Below are positions 28,588 to 36,787 of a stretch of 64,000 bases of DNA, piece after piece. The stretch's first letter is position 1; every line of letters starts with the position of its first letter. A program made the position numbers and the translations under genes. The stretch is from contig JABUKB010000001.1 in assembly GCA_014595895.1 (NCBI GenBank), positions 1,426,001 to 1,490,000 of the forward strand. The letters are read 5' to 3'. This DNA comes from Lysinibacillus odysseyi. GTDB taxonomy: Bacteria > Bacillota > Bacilli > Bacillales_A > Planococcaceae. The notes under the pieces are model-generated. The model was given only the letters and a program-made list of their open reading frames with translations, searched no databases and was not told the origin of the DNA.

Positions 28588-28685
28588 TTAAGCGAACAAA
28601 GTGTCTAATAACTCCTGCAAAGTGTCTAATTAAAGGGACAGAGTGTCTAATAACCCCTGTAAAGTGTCTAATTACGCCCTCCCTC
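28581..28685. repeat. 21-nt phased repeat array 2 (TGTCTAAT core, 5 units)
   Basis: TGTCTAAT occurs at 28581, 28602, 28623, 28644 and 28665, exactly 21 nt apart. Four of the five cores are preceded by AAAG or GAG. Because 21 is a multiple of three, each unit repeats the gene's terminal GTC-TAA in frame. Same core and period as the array at 526; both are followed by an intrinsic terminator. Confidence 0.85.
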
Positions 28686-28717
28686 CCGCCCCCCATCCAA
28701 ACCAAAATCTAGCATAC

Positions 28718-28747
28718 AAAAAAGCCCGCGATCACTCGCGGGCTTTT
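28718..28747. terminator. Ancestral accC / SLAP bidirectional terminator
   Basis: An 11-bp perfect stem (28720-28730 / 28737-28747), A-run before and T-run after, so it works on both strands. It ends the SLAP gene and would be the original accC terminator, now cut off from accC by the inserted element. Confidence 0.88.
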
Positions 28748-28753
28748 AAATGG

Positions 28754-28861
28754 TTATTTATTCAAACCTAATACATCGTTCTCTTCAAGGAATTTCGTGT
28801 TGAATTTCGCTGATTTGAAGACGTCGTTGTTCATTAGTGCTTGGTGGAACGGAATTGTTGT
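28754..28861 (-). repeat. Distal attachment-site copy (accC 3' end, 108 bp)
   Basis: Matches 40159-40266 at 104/108 positions. The first 69 bp (28754-28822) are identical and should contain the crossover. Differences at 28823, 28829, 28835 and 28850 are all synonymous in the accC frame. Homology to accC stops abruptly after 28861, so this is the element-borne tail plus the old chromosomal junction. Confidence 0.9.
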
Positions 28862-29068
28862 TCCATAAGAAATCAAGAGCAACTAGCATTACTCCCTATC
28901 CCTTACACCACAAGCATTGAGCGGATATTTGAGAATAGAACAATTTCAGAACGCAATACTATCACCTTCTAAGGGTATAATAACATTTTAAAAAGTTGAA
29001 CGCTAGCTGTTATTAGCTCGTTTCATGGGCTACTTCAATTCGTGTGGGTTTTAGAGGTCACATATTAA
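28862..29068. other. Non-coding left end of the element
   Basis: About 200 nt between the distal att copy and a coding remnant. No open frame with a ribosome site and no strong hairpin were seen; it may hold integrase arm-binding sites. Confidence 0.3.
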
Positions 29069-29230
29069 TATGAAGATACCCTACCTCAATATCGGAAACC
29101 ACGCCCTCCCCCCATACTCAAAGAAAGGCTCACAGACGTTCCTACAGATACACAATTAGCCTATACGGCTTACATGACCTACAATTTAAAACTGTTATTT
29201 AATCTTGTTCCAACACTCATCTTAAAATAA
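29069..29230 (+). pseudogene. Coding remnant near the left end of the element
   Basis: A 53-codon plus-strand frame without a start codon, protein-like (PPPILKERLTDVPTDTQLAY, AYMTYNLKLLFNLVPTL), ending at TAA 29228. No ribosome site. Probably the tail of a lost gene; family unknown. Confidence 0.3.
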
Positions 29231-29260
29231 AAAAACGAGATAAATACTTAGTTTATCTCG
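29227..29260 (-). terminator. Terminator after the reverse transcriptase gene
   Basis: A 9-bp perfect stem (CGAGATAAA 29236-29244 / TTTATCTCG 29252-29260) followed on the minus strand by T7. Ends the RT transcript about 85 nt after the stop. Confidence 0.75.
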
Positions 29261-29343
29261 CTACTTTACTACCCTTATCCTATTACTTCCTTGACACTTG
29301 AGCTTGCTCTGTAGACTTATTAGACATTCTCTTTTCTTTTTTA

Positions 29344-30744
29344 TTACTTAAAATCATATTTAATTAGTCTTTTTTGCACTTTATACCAGTGCCTTTTGAT
29401 TTGATTATATATCAATGACTCTATAGGTAATTCTGACATTTCATTATGAGCTTTTTCAGCATAGCTAATAAAGTTACCATAGCCCTTATAATCTCTACCC
29501 ATATGAGTGTATATTTGATATAAAGATTTTCGATAAACTTTTTTATTGTGCTTCGCAGAATACTTATTTACTATTCTAACTTTTTTATAGACCCGACTAT
29601 AATATTTAAATACGCTTTTTTCACGTAATTGAATTCGCTTCCCATCAAAAGAAAATCCTAAATAATCAAATTTACTTACTCTTGGCTCATCTTCTTGTTG
29701 CTCTTCATTAAAAAGATAAATTTGATTATTGTTATATTCGTAGATTTCCGTCTTTTCTTTTTGTACCTCTAGCCCCTCATATTCACCAATAATAGAAAGT
29801 ATATTTTCTTCTACAGTATTTCGTAAGACAATTTTATCTATATTGTCTTCTAAAGGTATGACTATTACAATATCATCACAATATCTTCTATACATCCCAC
29901 TATAAGTAGAGACTAGTTTTTTTATTCTCTCATCTGCTTCAATCATAAAGATGTTTGATAGTACAGAACTCATACCTGAACCTTGTGGAACTCCTTTATC
30001 CTTTCCTGGATTAAATTCAATAAAACCAGGATTTTTCTTTTGTTTTCTAAATTCTTCAGGTGACATATACCTAGTGATATCCCTACTCTTAATTTTATCT
30101 TTATAATCTTTTCCATGCTGCTCTTCTAAAAAAGAGTCTAGTTTTTTCTTATCTACATAACAATACTTGGTTAAAGACTTATATAACTTATACCAATATG
30201 TAGGTAACTCATCTACGTCCAAAACCCTTTTTAGATTTTGCTTCAACACTTTATGATTAAGATTATCAAAGAATGATGTAAAATCCATCATAATAATTAA
30301 TGCTTTTTCTTCTTCTATTATTTTTTTAAATACTTCCTTAGCAAAGTGGATATTATTTTTTCCTTTTTTATTATCACGATAAGCTAACACTTCATTATCG
30401 ATATCTATTACATTCTTAACATACTTTGTATAGCACTTATTTAACTTCTCTCCATAATATTTATATATATAACTATCCATATGTGAAGCATAAAATATTA
30501 ATCTTTCTTTTGGCTTTCTATACTTATAATCTTTTTGATTTTGAGCTATTCTAGCTTCTCTATTAGTATAATCAGACTTAATAGTATATTTTTTCAAATC
30601 CATTTTAAAATGAATAAAAGGATAAAAAGCATATTTCTCTAAAAATCTCGGATTGCTAATTTGTGGATAAACACGCTTAAAATTAACTCTTTTATCTAAA
30701 TGTAAATATGCCTTAGGTTTATATTTTTCAAAATCTATCGTCAT
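29344..30744 (-). CDS. Reverse transcriptase, defence-associated (DRT/UG) type
   Basis: 466 residues. RT fingers/palm motifs: KPKERLIFYASHMDSYIY (~77-94), catalytic Asp in MDFTSFFDNLNH (~153-164), KGVPQGSGMSSVLSNIF (~250-266), active site YCDD at 288-291 and FDYLGFSFDG, then a basic thumb-like C-terminus. There is no group II intron maturase or endonuclease domain, and the retron VTG block is absent. A YCDD active site in an RT-only protein behind a structured leader fits the unknown-group defence RTs, DRT2 being the closest I can name from memory. Ribosome site AAGGA. Monocistronic with its own terminator. Confidence 0.85.
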   Translation of the reverse strand: MTIDFEKYKPKAYLHLDKRVNFKRVYPQISNPRFLEKYAFYPFIHFKMDLKKYTIKSDYTNREARIAQNQKDYKYRKPKERLIFYASHMDSYIYKYYGEKLNKCYTKYVKNVIDIDNEVLAYRDNKKGKNNIHFAKEVFKKIIEEEKALIIMMDFTSFFDNLNHKVLKQNLKRVLDVDELPTYWYKLYKSLTKYCYVDKKKLDSFLEEQHGKDYKDKIKSRDITRYMSPEEFRKQKKNPGFIEFNPGKDKGVPQGSGMSSVLSNIFMIEADERIKKLVSTYSGMYRRYCDDIVIVIPLEDNIDKIVLRNTVEENILSIIGEYEGLEVQKEKTEIYEYNNNQIYLFNEEQQEDEPRVSKFDYLGFSFDGKRIQLREKSVFKYYSRVYKKVRIVNKYSAKHNKKVYRKSLYQIYTHMGRDYKGYGNFISYAEKAHNEMSELPIESLIYNQIKRHWYKVQKRLIKYDFK

Positions 30745-30901
30745 AATATATTAGTCCTTATTTTAATTTTAGTTTGAAGAGCTAGAGAGCTTAACTTGCC
30801 AATTATAAAGACTGCTCTCTAGCATACAAAAGTTGCAGACTAAGTAATAGCGTCTAAATAGCTGACTCCTTAGCCTGGGCATCTCATCAAACTGAATAAG
30901 T
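30745..30901 (-). ncRNA. Candidate RT-associated non-coding RNA
   Basis: The RT has about 225 nt of untranslated leader. It contains a perfect 10-bp stem, GCTAGAGAGC / GCTCTCTAGC (30823-30814 / 30790-30781), with a 23-nt loop, ending about 36 nt before the RT ATG. Further 5' are two related stretches (GCTATTTAGAC and GCTATTACTTAGTC). A TATGAT -10 on the minus strand (30913-30908) would start a transcript near 30901. By analogy with DRT2 and retrons this could be the RT template or cofactor. Exact ends are a guess. Confidence 0.38.
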
Positions 30902-30969
30902 GTTATAATCATACTGTGGATGTATATCCGTCAGTGACTATAGGAGTTGTTTACGAATTGATTAGCGTA

Positions 30970-31101
30970 TCAGAACAAATGATTAATGAATCTATGACAA
31001 TAGTAGTCAGTATTCTTCTTCAAATAATTCTTCAAATGCTCGCTGAATCGCTTGCGTTGAAACTTCCAACTAACATTCCCAATTGAATGCACAACTACAT
31101 A
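30970..31101 (-). pseudogene. Coding remnant upstream of the RT leader
   Basis: A 43-codon frame, protein-like (VHSIGNVSWKFQRKRF, SEHLKNYLKKNTDYYCHRF), ending at TGA 30970-30972 and preceded by TAA 31102. No start or ribosome site; a decayed gene tail, family not recognised. Confidence 0.35.
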
Positions 31102-31104
31102 TTA

Positions 31105-31395
31105 CATAAAAATACCTATTTTGTAAAATATAAACTTATATTCGACAAGTTCTACTTCATAATTATATTTAAACTCTTCAGATATTGTTGAAATTATATT
31201 ATCTGTAAATCCCCTTTTGTGTACCTGTAATAGGCACACACAATTTCCCATTCCGTATCATCAAAATATCGGAAACTAGGGGGCTACTCCTCCATTAATT
31301 CCCACAGATCATGTAAAGCTCTAATAGGCTCTACAAAATTTTCTGACCAAAGTTGATCAATATCATTCTGAATGTCACAGGAACACTCACAGGGC
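31105..31395 (-). pseudogene. Series of broken coding fragments
   Basis: Three short minus-strand frames each look like protein but are interrupted: NDIDQLWSENFVEPIRALHD...LWELMEE (ending TAG near 31294), FRYFDDTEWEIVCAYYRYTK (ending near 31201), and TISEEFKYNYEVELVEYKF (ending TAA 31102). They probably derive from one or two small genes between the HEPN gene and the RT. Family unknown. Confidence 0.35.
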
Positions 31396-31661
31396 TATCG
31401 AGAGTCTCACAAGCAGACTCTCACACACTCTCATATGACCACTGTAAAACGATGATTTTACCTATGTTATTAAAATTGAAAGAGCAAATTCAAAACCCTA
31501 ATAAAACCGCTCATTTTTAATCAAATTGCGTGAAAGTAACCTTCATTATTTACAGCTCACAATCTAAGAAATACATAAAAAAGAGCATATCAATTTCTGT
31601 ATACTCCCTATTTCAACTTATTTAAAAGGATGACTTACTTTTTATTTTTTTAGTATTCACG
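31396..31661. other. Non-coding stretch with a hairpin upstream of the remnants
   Basis: A perfect 8-bp stem GAGAGTCT (31400-31407) / AGACTCTC (31415-31422) with a 7-nt loop and no T-run. The remaining 240 nt hold no gene I can support; 31570-31660 is the 3' flank of the HEPN gene and shows no clear terminator. Confidence 0.4.
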
Positions 31662-32879
31662 CTATATTATTCTATTTTCTTCTTTTTGTAGTCCAAACCA
31701 TCTAATCACCTGCTGAGCCACTATATCTAAAAATAGAGAAAATGCCTCCATATGTTCTTCAGGACATTCTCCGCCCCTAGCGTTATAATTGGTTTTAGCG
31801 TGTGATAATTTATTTCGTGTTGCCGTTATACTATCAATTATTTCTAAAAATGCTCCTTCAATTTGTTTTGAATCGCTATTCAATGTTATTTTTTTAGTCT
31901 TCTTCAAATGGTTAGGCGCCACTTTTACAAGTTCGTAAATGTCACAACAATTTTCTACAGTTATTTTAAATGCTTGATAATCTTTTCTAGTCTCATTGTG
32001 CTGTTCAAAAATTTTACCTAGTTCTAATATAAAATCTGAATCAGGTAAAAAAACTCTATTGCTAGATAATTTATTTGTAGCTTTTTCTATTAAGTCTTTT
32101 CGAATTACAGTTTGTGAAACGTATTCAATTACTCTACAAAAGCTTAATATTCTATGTTCTGCAAATGTAGTATTGAAGCCCCTAGCATAAATATCGATTA
32201 CTTCTTTTATACCTTTTCCATGTAATAATGGTCTAAGTCTAATTTCACGTGAAGGCTCTTTAGTATCTTCTTCTTCATCAAAAAAGTCCCAATCAACTAA
32301 AGGATGATATTCTAGCTCTATATCAAACATAGTTTTTAATTCAAAAAAGTAAGCTAAATAAATTTCCTCTACATGCTCTATTTTTATAAATGGACTGTAA
32401 ATGCACACATACATGTCATCTTCATAATAGGGCGCCACAAATTTATTATATGCCTCCTCTTCTATTATTTTTAAATTAAAGCTATTAAAACCTTTTGTCA
32501 GACCTACTATATACTCTATCTCCTCAAGAATTAGATCTGCACTATATTCATTTACGGCTGTTATTGTTTTATTAAAATCTCTTGGAGCTGTTACTCTTAT
32601 AAAAGCTTCATTTTCAGTTAAAAGTGTATAATCATTTATAAAGTTCGCAGTTTTCACTTGTTGAATGTTATACACTAAATCTTCAAATCTACATTCTATA
32701 TCTTCTCTAGTTAAAGGAAGGTACAGTTTTAATAATGTAGAATTACTTAAAACAACATTGTTCTCATCCTCTGAACGAAATATTGATAAATTATTATAAT
32801 AACAATCAATAAATTTATTAGAACAATATTCTTTAACCTCTAAATATTCCTCTTCTATCTTGCTATCTTCAAACTTCAT
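31662..32879 (-). CDS. HEPN-domain protein, putative defence RNase
   Basis: 405 residues, soluble and acidic. The C-terminal ~100 residues end in a helical domain with RNKLSH at 355-360 (R-x4-H), the HEPN nuclease motif, in the context typical of ApeA-like HEPN proteins. Residues 1-300 are unassigned and could be the sensor part. HEPN RNases in defence systems cleave tRNA or mRNA and arrest the host. Weak ribosome site (GGTGA). It follows the HNH gene by 44 nt on the same strand and precedes the RT, so the two may form one system. Confidence 0.7.
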   Translation of the reverse strand: MKFEDSKIEEEYLEVKEYCSNKFIDCYYNNLSIFRSEDENNVVLSNSTLLKLYLPLTREDIECRFEDLVYNIQQVKTANFINDYTLLTENEAFIRVTAPRDFNKTITAVNEYSADLILEEIEYIVGLTKGFNSFNLKIIEEEAYNKFVAPYYEDDMYVCIYSPFIKIEHVEEIYLAYFFELKTMFDIELEYHPLVDWDFFDEEEDTKEPSREIRLRPLLHGKGIKEVIDIYARGFNTTFAEHRILSFCRVIEYVSQTVIRKDLIEKATNKLSSNRVFLPDSDFILELGKIFEQHNETRKDYQAFKITVENCCDIYELVKVAPNHLKKTKKITLNSDSKQIEGAFLEIIDSITATRNKLSHAKTNYNARGGECPEEHMEAFSLFLDIVAQQVIRWFGLQKEENRII

Positions 32880-32923
32880 TACATCACCACTATTCTTAGT
32901 ATTTCATGAGTAAAAGAATGATT

Positions 32924-33811
32924 TTATTGATTCCCCTTTTGATATTTTTCATTTAAATTTTTATCATGTAACAATCTTTCATATGCTTTACTTTTCAAAA
33001 ATTTTTCTTGATTCTTTATAACTTCGCTCTTTATCTTTTCTTTTTGTGTATCAGATAATTTAGATTTTGAGTCTTTAATTTCAGATGATATAAATCTAAA
33101 TTCATCCATCAGAGGACTTTTTATATATTGTGGAGTTGTTAAATCAAAATGACCTTGCTTTTGCACTTTCGTCCCCTGCCACTCATCATCCTTTGAATGT
33201 TTTAAAATTGTTACTATGATAAAGCCTTGTAAATTCAAAAATACATAAGCACAATCATATGTATCATTTACTACTGTATAGCCACCAATGTTTCCACCAA
33301 TAGACGAATGCAAATTCATTCCTGCTATTTCTTTATTTGCTTCCGTTATTTCATTAAAAAAGAATACATGATTTTCGATACCTTCAAGTGACGAATTAAT
33401 GTTTAATAGATATTCTCTAAGCTTTTTCTCGCATGCAATCAAATATTCTAATTCTTTCGCATTGATATTTTGCTCCTTAACAAAACCAAGAATATCTAAA
33501 TATAGCCCTCTCCAATTCACCGAAACAATAAACCTTTCAAGCCATTCATCATATTCAAAATTAGTTAGTGTTCCTTTTTGAAATTTATGATAAATAATAT
33601 TAGCAAATAATGTTTCATCGACATTAAATAAATCTTCACACTTACCACATAATAATTTCATTTTATAACCATCTTGAACTTTTTTATTAGGCTCACTAAC
33701 CATTCTCATATTACCTGTCGGAGAATTTTTTTTCATAGTTTTGTATACAAATTTCGGTATAATATGACTCTCTTCTAATTCCGCCTCAATTCCACATAAA
33801 GCACATTTCAT
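32924..33811 (-). CDS. HNH-like zinc-finger protein (putative nuclease)
   Basis: About 295 residues. N-terminal treble-clef/HNH pattern: CALCG, SHIIPKFVY and LLCGKCEDLFN, i.e. two CxxC pairs around a His-containing HIIPKF core. The rest (~70-295) is unassigned, with a basic, lysine-rich C-terminus suited to nucleic-acid binding. ATG 33811 is preferred (GGGGG seven bases upstream); ATG 33817 is possible. Lies 11-17 nt after the recombinase stop and just before the HEPN gene, suggesting a two-gene nuclease/HEPN module. Confidence 0.7.
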   Translation of the reverse strand: MKCALCGIEAELEESHIIPKFVYKTMKKNSPTGNMRMVSEPNKKVQDGYKMKLLCGKCEDLFNVDETLFANIIYHKFQKGTLTNFEYDEWLERFIVSVNWRGLYLDILGFVKEQNINAKELEYLIACEKKLREYLLNINSSLEGIENHVFFFNEITEANKEIAGMNLHSSIGGNIGGYTVVNDTYDCAYVFLNLQGFIIVTILKHSKDDEWQGTKVQKQGHFDLTTPQYIKSPLMDEFRFISSEIKDSKSKLSDTQKEKIKSEVIKNQEKFLKSKAYERLLHDKNLNEKYQKGNQ

Positions 33812-33828
33812 TCCCATTCCCCCATACT

Positions 33829-34710
33829 TTATAAATATCTATCAATAGTTCTATCGTTGACCGATAGATAATGCTTGTTGATTGTTTCAAGGTTTTTGTG
33901 ACCACTCTGTTTTGCAATTGTCGCTAGATCTGCTCCTGCTTCGTGCATTGCTGAAACCTGTGTCTTGCGTAAAGTATAAGGTGCAAACCCTAGCCATTTG
34001 TGAATAGACTTCCTATAAGCAATATCAGATACTTGTACGCTTGTATATTTGTTACCTTTGTTCACTTTCCCAACAAGATAGCTTTCACCATCTAAGCCAT
34101 AAGCCTTGATATAATCTTTAATCGCATTGACACATTCAAGCGTTAAACGTCTAGTGTGCCATTCCTTTTGTTTCTTTAAATAGACCTTCACTGAACAATT
34201 CTTTAGATCAATGTGCTTTAATTGAATAGTAACCATTTCAGAAGGTCTACACGCTGTTACTAGGTTGAATAGAGCAATTGCTTTCGCTCTTACGTCTAGC
34301 TTTTCAATAAGAGCGATAACTTCATCTTTTGACTGTGCTACTTGACCGCTCACTTGCTTTTGCTCCACATGTTCAACATCATTGTACATTTGACGCAATA
34401 AACCTATACGTTGCTTCTGTTCATCTGTTTCCGCTAACCCTAGCTCATTTACAAGGAAATGCTTTACACTCGCTGAACGTCTATTGAACGTGTTTAGCTT
34501 TAAGCCTGTTTCAACTGTATGTACTAAGTAAGATTCAAGTCCTGCAAACGATACATCTACACCTGCTGTTGCTGCGTATTTCTTAAAACGTTCAAAGTCA
34601 CCTGCATACATTTTCGACTTCTTTTCAATCTGCTCTTTGATTTTCGTATCGACTTTTCGACTTGCAATCATTTGAGTAAGCTGAACTACTTTTTCTCCTA
34701 TAAATTTCAC
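33829..34710 (-). CDS. Tyrosine recombinase 2 (internal)
   Basis: 293 residues. N-terminal SAM-like core-binding domain; catalytic residues Arg155 (ACRPSEMV), Arg248 in YTLRKTQ (the usual His of HxxR is Tyr245), His271 in SGHKNLETI and Tyr281 in KHYLSV. Short phage/ICE-type integrase. Being internal and different from the accC-proximal integrase, it may invert or mobilise an inner module, or come from an older element. Two CCTAAAT-GGTTAT-like motifs lie upstream. Confidence 0.88.
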   Translation of the reverse strand: MKFIGEKVVQLTQMIASRKVDTKIKEQIEKKSKMYAGDFERFKKYAATAGVDVSFAGLESYLVHTVETGLKLNTFNRRSASVKHFLVNELGLAETDEQKQRIGLLRQMYNDVEHVEQKQVSGQVAQSKDEVIALIEKLDVRAKAIALFNLVTACRPSEMVTIQLKHIDLKNCSVKVYLKKQKEWHTRRLTLECVNAIKDYIKAYGLDGESYLVGKVNKGNKYTSVQVSDIAYRKSIHKWLGFAPYTLRKTQVSAMHEAGADLATIAKQSGHKNLETINKHYLSVNDRTIDRYL

Positions 34711-34741
34711 AACCTTTTTGGAATTTTTTTCTAAATACAGA

Positions 34742-34759
34742 ATAACCTAAATAGGTTAT
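34742..34759. promoter_or_regulatory. Operator-like dyad in a divergent intergenic region
   Basis: Perfect dyad ATAACCTA-AA-TAGGTTAT, 32 bases upstream of the recombinase start. A near copy, CCTAAATGGTTAT, is at 34895-34907 on the side of the divergent membrane-protein gene. The paired placement suggests one regulator acting on both genes. Confidence 0.45.
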
Positions 34760-34962
34760 GAAAAGCAAGATTTTCGATATTTGAATAACGTTTTAGCCTC
34801 TTCTTCAAAACTATTTTGACACTTAAATACAACACCAATCAACCCCTAGCTATCAATGTTGAAACTATCAAATCTTAACTCAAAAGTTATGACACCTAAA
34901 TGGTTATTCACTAAAAATGGAATTTAGTGTAAAATTATATCTAATAAAAGGAGGTTAATGCT

Positions 34963-35604
34963 ATGTGGCACGAAAACACTGTTTTTTCATCTATAATGTT
35001 TATTCTTGAAAATTTTTATTATCTTAGCGGGATAGCTTTGTTTCTTATAGGAATCAAACAAATTACACTCTCTAAAAAGCAATCTAAAACTAAACATGAA
35101 CGAGAAGCTGTAACACTTTCAATAAAACAAAGCGAAATATTCGCAAGGGAGATTAGCAACTTAGCTGTTCAAATAGACAAAGTTCTAATTGATGCAAAGA
35201 TAGACTTATCTAAAGTAATAGAATCTTTACCTAAAGAAAGCAAAAGTCCTTTCTCGATACCTAAAACTATTTGTTATAAAACTCTTAATGAGATTCAAAA
35301 AAAGAAAAAACTAGACGAGTACCTTGAATTAGCTAATCGTCTTGAAGCATTTTCTACATATTTTGTAACAGGTGTTGCTCATTCCGAAACTGCCTATAAA
35401 ACTTTAGGGAGATTATATTGCCATTATATTGTTTTAATTTCTCCTGTACTAACAAGTTTAAAATCAAACCAAAACTCTTTTCTTCATATCAACGAGTTAT
35501 ACAATTTATGGAAAAATAAACTCGAAGCAGAAAAAGCCACAGAAGCGTTCATACTTGCATCAAGTAAAGATAAACAACACTTTGATACATTAGGAACACA
35601 ATAA
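34963..35604 (+). CDS. Membrane-anchored protein of unknown function
   Basis: 213 residues. One N-terminal membrane segment (FYYLSGIALFLIGIKQIT), then a long charged helical cytosolic part with SIPKTICYKTL, HSETAYKTLGRLYCHYIVLI and FLHINELYNLWKNKLEAEKA. AAAAGGAGG seven bases before ATG 34963. The only well-supported plus-strand gene of the element. Family not recognised; a single-TM plus helical domain is common for membrane effectors or accessory proteins of defence systems. Confidence 0.7.
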   Translation: MWHENTVFSSIMFILENFYYLSGIALFLIGIKQITLSKKQSKTKHEREAVTLSIKQSEIFAREISNLAVQIDKVLIDAKIDLSKVIESLPKESKSPFSIPKTICYKTLNEIQKKKKLDEYLELANRLEAFSTYFVTGVAHSETAYKTLGRLYCHYIVLISPVLTSLKSNQNSFLHINELYNLWKNKLEAEKATEAFILASSKDKQHFDTLGTQ

Positions 35605-36228
35605 CATCATCGTATCGTCAAACTGTAACAGCACATCATGAGTGAGCCTATACAACGCTCTCACACGCATCGAGAATCGAGTAGGCGTATAGTTTATTCA
35701 CCTCGATTGTGCTGAGAGCCATTTGACATAAAGCTAAAAACTCATATCAAAGTATATCGCTGCCTATATCATCAATAACACCTCTAGCCATCATACAAAC
35801 CTTATTCAATTTACATAAGCTAAACATTAAATTCCCTGCTGGTGTTCTAATGTCATTAAACCGCTACAAGCTACAAGACCATACCTAAATAAGTCTTCAA
35901 GTCACTTTAAACTCACTAATTTAAGATTAAAACACTCTCGTATCGTAGAGGTAACAGCCCCACATGAGCAAGCCTGTAACACCTCCCCGCAAGCTCCTAC
36001 ATGGCTCCTATGATGCCCTATTGAAGTGGTCATGCTAACTGTCGTGGATCTGTATCAACGCTCACAGCCTCGTTAAAGGCTTCAACGAGGCTGCTACGAT
36101 TGCTATTGAACTGACCTTAGAGCAATCCATACAACTATGATGTACCTAGTTGATCTCCCAATCTCCTGAAGACTGTTCTGTGGAACTTAACTAAGCACAT
36201 CAACTTAATGTTGTGCTTATAGTAAAAT
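35605..36228. other. 620-nt non-coding region with diverged repeats and a hairpin
   Basis: No open frame with a ribosome site. Two diverged copies (~40 nt) of TATCGT...GTAACAG...CATGAG..AGCCT lie at 35611-35650 and 35940-35980. A perfect 9-bp stem AGCCTCGTT (36066-36074) / AACGAGGCT (36084-36092) with a 9-nt loop lies nearer the next gene. Could be an RNA, an origin or recombinase sites. Confidence 0.45.
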
Positions 36229-36771
36229 TCACTTCTCTAAGAACTTATCCATACCTGTAATTAATAGAACATAGTCATTATGTTCAGCTTCTATTTCCTC
36301 GATGTTAGGTTCATCCCAATCATTTCCATAATGTTTATAGCCATTAATCGCAGTATTGAGATGAAGATAGTCTGCACGGGCAAATAATTTCAATAGAAAA
36401 CCAATTTTATCAACTAGTTCCTTGTTTAAAGTTTTCATATTAGCTTGAGTTAGCTGACTGATTTCCTCAGCAGGTGTATTAGGTGGGATGTTTCCATAAT
36501 TCTCAAAATTATACTTACCTGCATGAAAATCTTCTATACTTCCACTTCTAAAAATGTACTGCGTAATCTGTACAGCTAAATCTCTAATAACTTTGTCTAT
36601 ACTCTCCTCAAAGTCAATTTCGAATTTTTCGTTGTGTAAAGCTCTTAATAACGCTTGGTTACGAATAGGTTCATTCTCTTCAAGGAACAGCTCATTTAAG
36701 TCTTCAATTAAAATAGAATCTTCCTCATCAAACTTTTCTTGAATCAGCTGCATTAATTGCTCTTTGTTCAT
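36229..36771 (-). CDS. Hypothetical acidic protein
   Basis: 180 residues, acidic, mostly helical, no signal or membrane segment. Segments include NKEQLMQLIQEKFDEEDSIL and IDKVIRDLAVQITQYIF. ATG 36771 (or 36774) follows TTGGAGG; its frame opens inside the 3' end of the upstream gene, so the two are translationally close. Not recognised; as the partner of the 36788 gene it could be an antitoxin, chaperone or regulatory subunit. Confidence 0.65.
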   Translation of the reverse strand: MNKEQLMQLIQEKFDEEDSILIEDLNELFLEENEPIRNQALLRALHNEKFEIDFEESIDKVIRDLAVQITQYIFRSGSIEDFHAGKYNFENYGNIPPNTPAEEISQLTQANMKTLNKELVDKIGFLLKLFARADYLHLNTAINGYKHYGNDWDEPNIEEIEAEHNDYVLLITGMDKFLEK

Positions 36772-36787
36772 CATGTTTCCTCCAATA

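Noticed and set aside
28754-28861. A separate short gene on the minus strand
   Set aside because: It is the accC tail only: homology begins mid-gene, without start codon or ribosome site.
29344-30744. Group II intron or retron RT
   Set aside because: No maturase or HNH domain in the protein, no domain V/VI-like RNA behind it, and the retron VTG block is absent. A retron-like msr/msd fold cannot be fully excluded without folding software.
30876-31085. A 70-codon stop-free plus-strand frame opposite the RT leader, tempting as a DRT2-style encoded product
   Set aside because: It has no start or ribosome site, and the complementary minus frame (30970-31101) looks more like real protein; the Leu/Ile-rich plus frame is what the complement of a Lys/Glu-rich helix gives. 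Only cDNA data could revive it.
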